DNA of 64,000 bases. It comes from Ralstonia wenshanensis. Its GTDB lineage: Bacteria > Pseudomonadota > Gammaproteobacteria > Burkholderiales > Burkholderiaceae. Positions 59,400-64,000 of this stretch are shown here, one piece after another. Where the stretch lies: positions 1,550,001 to 1,614,000 of the forward strand of contig NZ_CP076412.1 of assembly GCF_021173085.1 (NCBI RefSeq), written 5' to 3'. Every line of letters begins with the position of its first letter. The first letter of the stretch is position 1. Under the pieces are notes generated by a model. The model saw nothing but the letters and a program-made list of their open reading frames with translations, had not been told where the DNA came from and searched no databases. A program made the translations under genes and the position numbers.

Positions 59400-60263
59400 T
59401 CAACGGCATTTGACCTCGTAGTCGACAACGTGCGGCGGGTCGTCCTCCCCCGCGGTGGTCACGGTCAGCTTGCCTGCGGGGCTGGTGTAGCTGAAGTCGC
59501 AGTAGGCGAGGCCGGTGCCCGCACAGTTTTCGGTTTCCACCAGGCCCTGCTTGACCAGGGCGCTCTGGCGCGGCTCACCGTTGGGGCCGCCTCGTACCGG
59601 TTTCCAGCCCTTGGCGGCAAGTGCCTTGCGGGCCTTGTCGATCGGCATGCCATAGATTGTCGGCACCTTGGCGCGGCCATGGCAGACGGCATCTTCGTCG
59701 GCAATTTTGCCCAGGCGCACCGTGCCATCGGCGTCGACACGCAAGTCACCGACCGGCGACGCAACCATGTCGCCGTCCCACACGCGCACGGCGCCGCCTT
59801 CGAGCGCAGTAAGGGTGCCGATGGCGGTGTCTTCGGCGGATTTGCCGTAGGCCAGCGCGACGAGCTTGTCGTTGTCGAACACGGCCACGTTGCCTTGCGT
59901 GATGTTGCAGGTTGCGCTGGTACCGGCTTCCAGGCGGCCCGCAAAACTGATGGCGCGATACGTGCCGGAAGATGCCGAGCCAAGCGGCACATCGGCTATC
60001 ACCGCCCAGCCTTGTGCCGCTACCTGCCTGGCTGGTTCCGACACGGGGTTCATGACGGCCTGGGGGCAGTCATCGCGGTCGCTCTTGCTGCCATTGGCCT
60101 TGGGCAGCACGTTCAGCGCCTTGATGCGGATGTCCTTTACATCGGAGGCCACCCGCAGGGCGTTTGTTTGCGCCAACGCTGGCAACGAGAATGCCAGGCT
60201 GAGTGCCAATACGGCACTGCGCAAGGTGCTCGGCAAAGGATTCACGGAAGTGGAATTCGGCAT
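59400..60263 (-). CDS. Secreted protein with PASTA-like C-terminal segment
   Basis: 287 residues from ATG 60263; an alternative start 17 codons upstream lacks support. Signal peptide LRSAVLALSLAFSLPALA. The middle part (GKSAEDTAIGTLTALEGGAVRVWD, ARQVAAQGWAVIADVPLG) is a beta-rich periplasmic domain with Cys residues. The segment KVPTIYGMPIDKARKALAAKGWKPVRG near 215-240 resembles one PASTA repeat. The function is unknown. Confidence 0.6.
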   Translation of the reverse strand: MPNSTSVNPLPSTLRSAVLALSLAFSLPALAQTNALRVASDVKDIRIKALNVLPKANGSKSDRDDCPQAVMNPVSEPARQVAAQGWAVIADVPLGSASSGTYRAISFAGRLEAGTSATCNITQGNVAVFDNDKLVALAYGKSAEDTAIGTLTALEGGAVRVWDGDMVASPVGDLRVDADGTVRLGKIADEDAVCHGRAKVPTIYGMPIDKARKALAAKGWKPVRGGPNGEPRQSALVKQGLVETENCAGTGLAYCDFSYTSPAGKLTVTTAGEDDPPHVVDYEVKCR

Positions 60264-60510
60264 GGAGTGGCGTTGCATGGGGAGCGAGTCGGTCCGACAT
60301 GATCCACTGCGCATGTGAATCGAGGATTAACAGCGAGCCAAGGTCGAACGAGAGGCGAATTCGGCAGATCGATTCGGGAATGTCAATTCCCGATGTTCCA
60401 CGCGTCGGCGCCGAAGCCGCTCACGGTGGTGCAGGCTGGCGAAGGCCGTGCATCGACACGGTTGACCAAGCGGCCGCCCCAGCCCGAAGCGGCCACTCGC
60501 CCGAACCTGC

Positions 60511-61164
60511 CTAGATGGTGAAGTACTCCGGACGCAGCCGGCGGGTAATTTCCAGCACCGGCAGCACATGGTCCAGGTGCTCACGCATGGCGCGCACGGC
60601 GCGTTTCGGATTGTTGGAGGCGAGGGCGTCGATCACCGCGCGGTGCTCGGCCAGGACTTCAGTCATGCGGCCCTCGAGCGGGAGCGTCAGCAGCCGGTAG
60701 CGGTCGATCTGCGTTTTGACTTCCAGGATGATCTGCCAGACGCCGGGGTAGCCGGACAGCTCGGCCAGCGTGGCGTGAAAGGCTTCGTCGGTGCGGAAGA
60801 AGCCGCGCCGGTTGCTCTCGCGCACGCATTGCGCTTGCCGTTCGAGCACGACGTTCAGCTTGTGGATGCCTTCGGGCGTCATGCGCTCGGCAGCCTTCTC
60901 GATGATGGCGACTTCCAGCGCGCCACGCACGAGCATGGCTTCTTCCAGCGTGTTGAGCGGAATGCGCGACACGAACGTCCCGACACGGGCCTGGACATCG
61001 ATCAGCCCTTCCTCGGCCAACCGCTGGACGGCCTCATGAACTGGGGTACGGCTGGTGCCAAATTCTTCTGCGAGATCCTTCTCGACGATGCGCGTTCCGG
61101 GTAGCAGTTCCATCTCGACAATCCGCTCACGCAGCTTCAGATACACGCGTCGGGCGGCGGTCAT
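60511..61164 (-). CDS. GntR-family regulator, FadR/FCD subgroup
   Basis: 217 residues from ATG 61164 (GAGGACGAGG upstream); an ATG 15 codons earlier is also open. Winged helix: RRVYLKLRERIVEMELLPGTRIVEKDLAEEFGTSRTPVHEAVQRLAEEGLID. The FCD ligand domain keeps its metal-binding His pattern in FFRTDEAFHATLAELSG and VLAEHRAVIDAL and MREHLDHVLPVL. It is upstream (divergent in order) of a porin and TRAP transporter; such regulators often control organic-acid uptake and may regulate those genes. Confidence 0.85.
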   Translation of the reverse strand: MTAARRVYLKLRERIVEMELLPGTRIVEKDLAEEFGTSRTPVHEAVQRLAEEGLIDVQARVGTFVSRIPLNTLEEAMLVRGALEVAIIEKAAERMTPEGIHKLNVVLERQAQCVRESNRRGFFRTDEAFHATLAELSGYPGVWQIILEVKTQIDRYRLLTLPLEGRMTEVLAEHRAVIDALASNNPKRAVRAMREHLDHVLPVLEITRRLRPEYFTI

Positions 61165-61390
61165 GGTGGCCTCGTCCTCAGGGGGCGAGGGGAAAGGGCG
61201 CGAAGTCATACAGCTCGCAACGAGTTCGGGAGGAAGTGGAAGGGATCGCAACGGCGCGGCCTGAGGTGTCGATGCGGTCAGAGACCAAGGGCAGCGCGGG
61301 CACCATGATAGCGGCAAACTCCGCGCACTTGAACTGAGGCGAACCCGGTCACAGCGTCCGGGCGGACGCCGTGACCGGCGTTCAAACCGG

Positions 61391-62599
61391 TCAGAACCGG
61401 TGGATCATGCCGACAGCCACGGTAAGTTGCGACCCGGTTGCCGAGGGCGCGCCGTTCTGGCCATCGCCGATGGACGCCGTGGCATCGATGATGCCCCCAG
61501 TGGGGGAGATCGTCTTACCCTTGGCTTTCTGATACGCCTCCAGCAGGTACAGGCCCGTGCGCTTGGAGAAGCTGTAGTACTGCGACAGGTTGAACTGGTG
61601 ATATGTCGCCGCGTCCGCAATGCCGTTGGCCTTGGTGGCGCGCGTGTACGAATAGCCGGCTGCCAGGTCAAGCGTCGGGGTGGCCTTGTAGTGCAGGACG
61701 GCGCCGCCGGTGTTGAAGATCGCCTCGCTGGCGAACTTGGAGTTCACGCCGGGGATGTACTGCACGTTGGAGTACGACACCGACACGTCCCATGCCGGCG
61801 AGAACGTGTACGAACCGAGCACGGCAAAGCGCTGTTGCGCCGCCGCCAGTTGGTAGCCCGCGTTGATGGCGGACACGGCTGGCTGGCTGCCGTTGTTGGA
61901 CAGCGCCGAGTTCGCGCCCCAGGCACCGCCGCCCACCGTCGAGTTGTTCACGCGCATGAAACCGGCACCCACGCCGACCGGGCCATTGGCATAGCGCGCG
62001 GCAAAGCTCCAGGTCGAACCGTTGCCCACGCTGCCCGGCGTTTCGCCCATGCCGTAGGAGCCGCTGAAGGTCACGCCGCCCAGTGTGGGCGAGGTATAGA
62101 CCACGGAGTTGTTGACGCGGTAGTTGGTGTCGAGCGAGTCGATGTCGCCCGGGTGCGCACCGTAGAAGCCGGTCAGCCAGTTGATCGGGCTGTACGGGGC
62201 CAGGATCGAGAAGTACGCCGTGTACTGGCGGCCCAGCGTAACGGTGCCCAGCTCGCGGTTGGCCAGACCGACGAAGGCCTGGCGGTTGAACATCAGCCCC
62301 GAGACCGATTGCGAGCCCGTGTCGCCATTGAAGCCTTCTTCAAGCACGAACTGCGCACTGTTGCCACCGCCCAGGTCTTCGTTGCCCTTGAAGCCGAAGC
62401 GGCTGCCCGACCAGATGCCGCTGTTCTGCTTGACGACCGAATGGCCGTTCGACGTGGAGCCGACCGAGGTCTGGTTGCTCTGATACCCGACCGACACGTC
62501 GATGTTGCCGTACAGCGTGACGCTGCTTTGCGCGTACGCCGATCCGGCGATTCCCCCCGTGAGTGCGATCGCTGCCGCGATGGCGACTTGGCTCTTCAT
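61391..62599 (-). CDS. Outer-membrane trimeric porin
   Basis: 402 residues. The signal peptide ends SAYA; the mature protein begins QSSVTLYGNIDVSVGYQSN. SGSRFGFKGNEDLGGG and GRQYTAYFSILAPYS are porin strands and loop; it ends AVGMIHRF with terminal Phe. It belongs to the same porin family as the gene at 9885. Upstream the TRAP permease gene (62659) is transcribed in the same direction 59 bp before it, so this porin probably helps the transporter's substrate cross the outer membrane. Confidence 0.92.
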   Translation of the reverse strand: MKSQVAIAAAIALTGGIAGSAYAQSSVTLYGNIDVSVGYQSNQTSVGSTSNGHSVVKQNSGIWSGSRFGFKGNEDLGGGNSAQFVLEEGFNGDTGSQSVSGLMFNRQAFVGLANRELGTVTLGRQYTAYFSILAPYSPINWLTGFYGAHPGDIDSLDTNYRVNNSVVYTSPTLGGVTFSGSYGMGETPGSVGNGSTWSFAARYANGPVGVGAGFMRVNNSTVGGGAWGANSALSNNGSQPAVSAINAGYQLAAAQQRFAVLGSYTFSPAWDVSVSYSNVQYIPGVNSKFASEAIFNTGGAVLHYKATPTLDLAAGYSYTRATKANGIADAATYHQFNLSQYYSFSKRTGLYLLEAYQKAKGKTISPTGGIIDATASIGDGQNGAPSATGSQLTVAVGMIHRF

Positions 62600-62658
62600 G
62601 ATGACTCCTTCCTTGATGTCGCAGCCGTGGCTGCATGTTGGTTATTGGTTGGGTTGCT

Positions 62659-64000
62659 TCAGTACACCGGGTGCCCGTTGATCACGCTCGGCAGCCAGGT
62701 CGAGAAGAACGGCATGTACGTGACCACGTTGATGGCGGTGAAGATGGCGAGGTAGTAGGGCCAGGCGATCTTGGTGGTCTCGCCGATGGAGACTTCGCCG
62801 ATGGCGCAGCCGACAAACTGCACCGAGCCGATGGGCGGATGCACCAGCCCCAGCGAGCAGTTGAGCAGCAGCATGATCCCGAACTGCACGGGGCCGACGC
62901 CGCAATGCATGGCCATGGGCAGGAACAACGGCGTGGTGATCAGAATGTGCGCCGCCATGTCGACGAACGTGCCCAGGAACACCTGCAGGATGTTGATGTA
63001 GAGCAGCATCAGCCACGGTGCGGCGCTGGTCTGGGTGAGCATCTGCTCGATGGCGTCCGGGATCTCCAGGTAGGCCATCTGAAAGCGCAGCATGTTCGAT
63101 ACGGCAATCAGCAGCAGCACCACGCCGGTAGTCTTGGCGGCGTGGGCCAGCGCACGGCGAAACTTGGCCCACGTCATGGAGCGATAGACGAGCACCGTCA
63201 GGCAAAGCGAATAGGCGACTGCGATGGCGGCGGCTTCGGTGGCGGTGGCAATGCCCATGGCCACGCACACCAGGATCAGCGCGATCACCATCAGGCCCGG
63301 AACTGCGCCCACAAAGGCACGTGCCACGGCAAACCAGCCGGGGAAAGGCGGCAGCTCGGTCGAGCCGTCGGCGCGGCGCGGGAAACCGTAGCGCTTGGCT
63401 TGCCAGTAGGCGGCAATCAGCACGAAGCCCATGACCCACAGCACCGGCAGCAGCCCCGAGAACAGCAGGTCGCCAATCGACACGCCGCTCACCTGCTGGC
63501 CGTTGAGCGAGCCCACAATGCCCTGCGCCGCAAAGGCGTAGATGATCATGTTGGTGGAAGTCGGCATGAGCGCGCCGGCCAGCGAGGCATGCGTGGTCAC
63601 GTTGACGGCGTAGGCGGCGCTGTAGCCTTCGCGCTTCATCAGCGGAATCACCACGCCACCCATGGCCGACGTGTCGGCGGTGGGCGAGCCCGAGACGCCG
63701 CCGAACAGCGTGCAGGCCACCACGTTGGCCATGCCCAGGCCACCGCGGAAGTGCCCCACCAGGGATTGCGCGAAGCGCAGGATGCGGTCAGCAATGCCGC
63801 CGTGCAGCATCAGCTCGCCCGAGAGGATGAAGAACGGCACGGCCAGGAACGAGAACGCGTTCATGCCCGAGATCATCGACTGCATGGCGGTGGCCGCCGG
63901 CAGACCCTCGTGCAGATACGTCAGCACGCATGACAGGCCGAGCGCGAACGAAACCGGCACGCCCAGCAGAAGAAACGCCAGAAAACTGACGGAGAGAATG
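62659..64000 (-). CDS. dctM: TRAP transporter large permease (DctM), partial at its 5' end
   Basis: At least 447 codons; the frame is still open at the window edge (ILSVSFLAFLLLGVP continues an N-terminal helix before 63960), so the start is outside the window. About 12 membrane helices; MGGVVIPLMKREGYSAAYAVNVTTHASLAGALMPTSTNMIIY and LGLVHPPIGSVQFVGCAI are DctM/YiaN signatures. DctM with DctQ and a periplasmic binding protein drives Na+-dependent uptake of organic acids. The GntR gene at 60511 and porin at 61391 may belong to the same regulon. Confidence 0.9.
   Translation of the reverse strand, partial: ILSVSFLAFLLLGVPVSFALGLSCVLTYLHEGLPAATAMQSMISGMNAFSFLAVPFFILSGELMLHGGIADRILRFAQSLVGHFRGGLGMANVVACTLFGGVSGSPTADTSAMGGVVIPLMKREGYSAAYAVNVTTHASLAGALMPTSTNMIIYAFAAQGIVGSLNGQQVSGVSIGDLLFSGLLPVLWVMGFVLIAAYWQAKRYGFPRRADGSTELPPFPGWFAVARAFVGAVPGLMVIALILVCVAMGIATATEAAAIAVAYSLCLTVLVYRSMTWAKFRRALAHAAKTTGVVLLLIAVSNMLRFQMAYLEIPDAIEQMLTQTSAAPWLMLLYINILQVFLGTFVDMAAHILITTPLFLPMAMHCGVGPVQFGIMLLLNCSLGLVHPPIGSVQFVGCAIGEVSIGETTKIAWPYYLAIFTAINVVTYMPFFSTWLPSVINGHPVY

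Noticed and set aside
61400-62755. 451-codon frame antisense to the porin
   Set aside because: Shadow of the porin gene; low-complexity Arg/Gly/Val translation, no start context.
62635-63933. 432-codon frame antisense to dctM
   Set aside because: Shadow; His/Gln/Arg-rich without domain while the sense frame is a clear TRAP permease.

Overview
The window looks like chromosome of a Burkholderiaceae betaproteobacterium, most likely the Ralstonia/Cupriavidus group. This is an inference from high GC, Burkholderia-type trimeric porins, a PaaABCDE phenylacetyl-CoA epoxidase operon, a B-type (ba3-like) terminal oxidase cluster with many c-type hemes, and a type VI secretion vgrG island. No 16S rRNA or other species marker is present.

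Layout. 0-4 kb: end of a hemerythrin gene, a decayed LysR gene, an Rrf2 regulator divergent from an epoxide-hydrolase-like enzyme, and a GST/TetR divergent pair. 4-9.3 kb: a leftward, tightly overlapping six-gene respiratory operon (two-subunit B-type oxidase, a 61-residue membrane protein, and three c-type cytochromes with seven CxxCH sites). 9.3-19.3 kb: a porin, a chemoreceptor fragment, a candidate small RNA with its own terminator, two c-di-GMP enzymes (GGDEF, and a large sensor GGDEF-EAL), and a LexA box in front of a 50-codon ORF. 19.3-24.65 kb: a type VI cassette of VgrG with a TTR-like tail, a PoNe-type DNase effector and a DUF1911/PoNi immunity protein.

24.66-41.19 kb is the most interesting part: a Tn7-like element with defence cargo. 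Its transposition genes are a fused TnsA-TnsB, TnsC and a TniQ/TnsD-like target selector. They run toward a tRNA-like gene whose 3' end lies 30 bp from the apparent element end. Cargo includes a complete type II CBASS operon (CapV patatin phospholipase, DncV-like CD-NTase, Cap2 E1/E2, Cap3 JAB protease). It also includes a subtilase paired with a small I9-inhibitor-like protein, a PD-(D/E)XK nuclease, two DUF6471 genes, a HAD-fold protein with Asn in place of the nucleophilic Asp, and a VOC protein. A perfect 47-bp repeat in direct orientation bounds this stretch at 24658-24704 and 41139-41185. The copy next to the tRNA also forms an imperfect inverted repeat with 41108-41131. I could not find an opposite-orientation left end, so the precise element limits are unresolved.

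41.3-64 kb looks like ordinary chromosome. It carries an SDR reductase/LysR pair, CheV, a lipoprotein, a TetR with SnoaL-like and PhnB-like genes, a DHA2 MFS exporter, paaABCDE with a TetR regulator and a clear operator/promoter, and an enol-lactonase. A LysR, a methyltransferase, an acyltransferase, an ECF42-type sigma factor with its DGPF partner, a secreted PASTA-like protein, a GntR regulator, a second porin and the start-truncated large subunit of a TRAP transporter complete it.

Start codons were reassigned where a Shine-Dalgarno sequence or overlap with the preceding gene favoured a shorter reading frame. All functional calls come from motifs and recalled family patterns, not from database searches.
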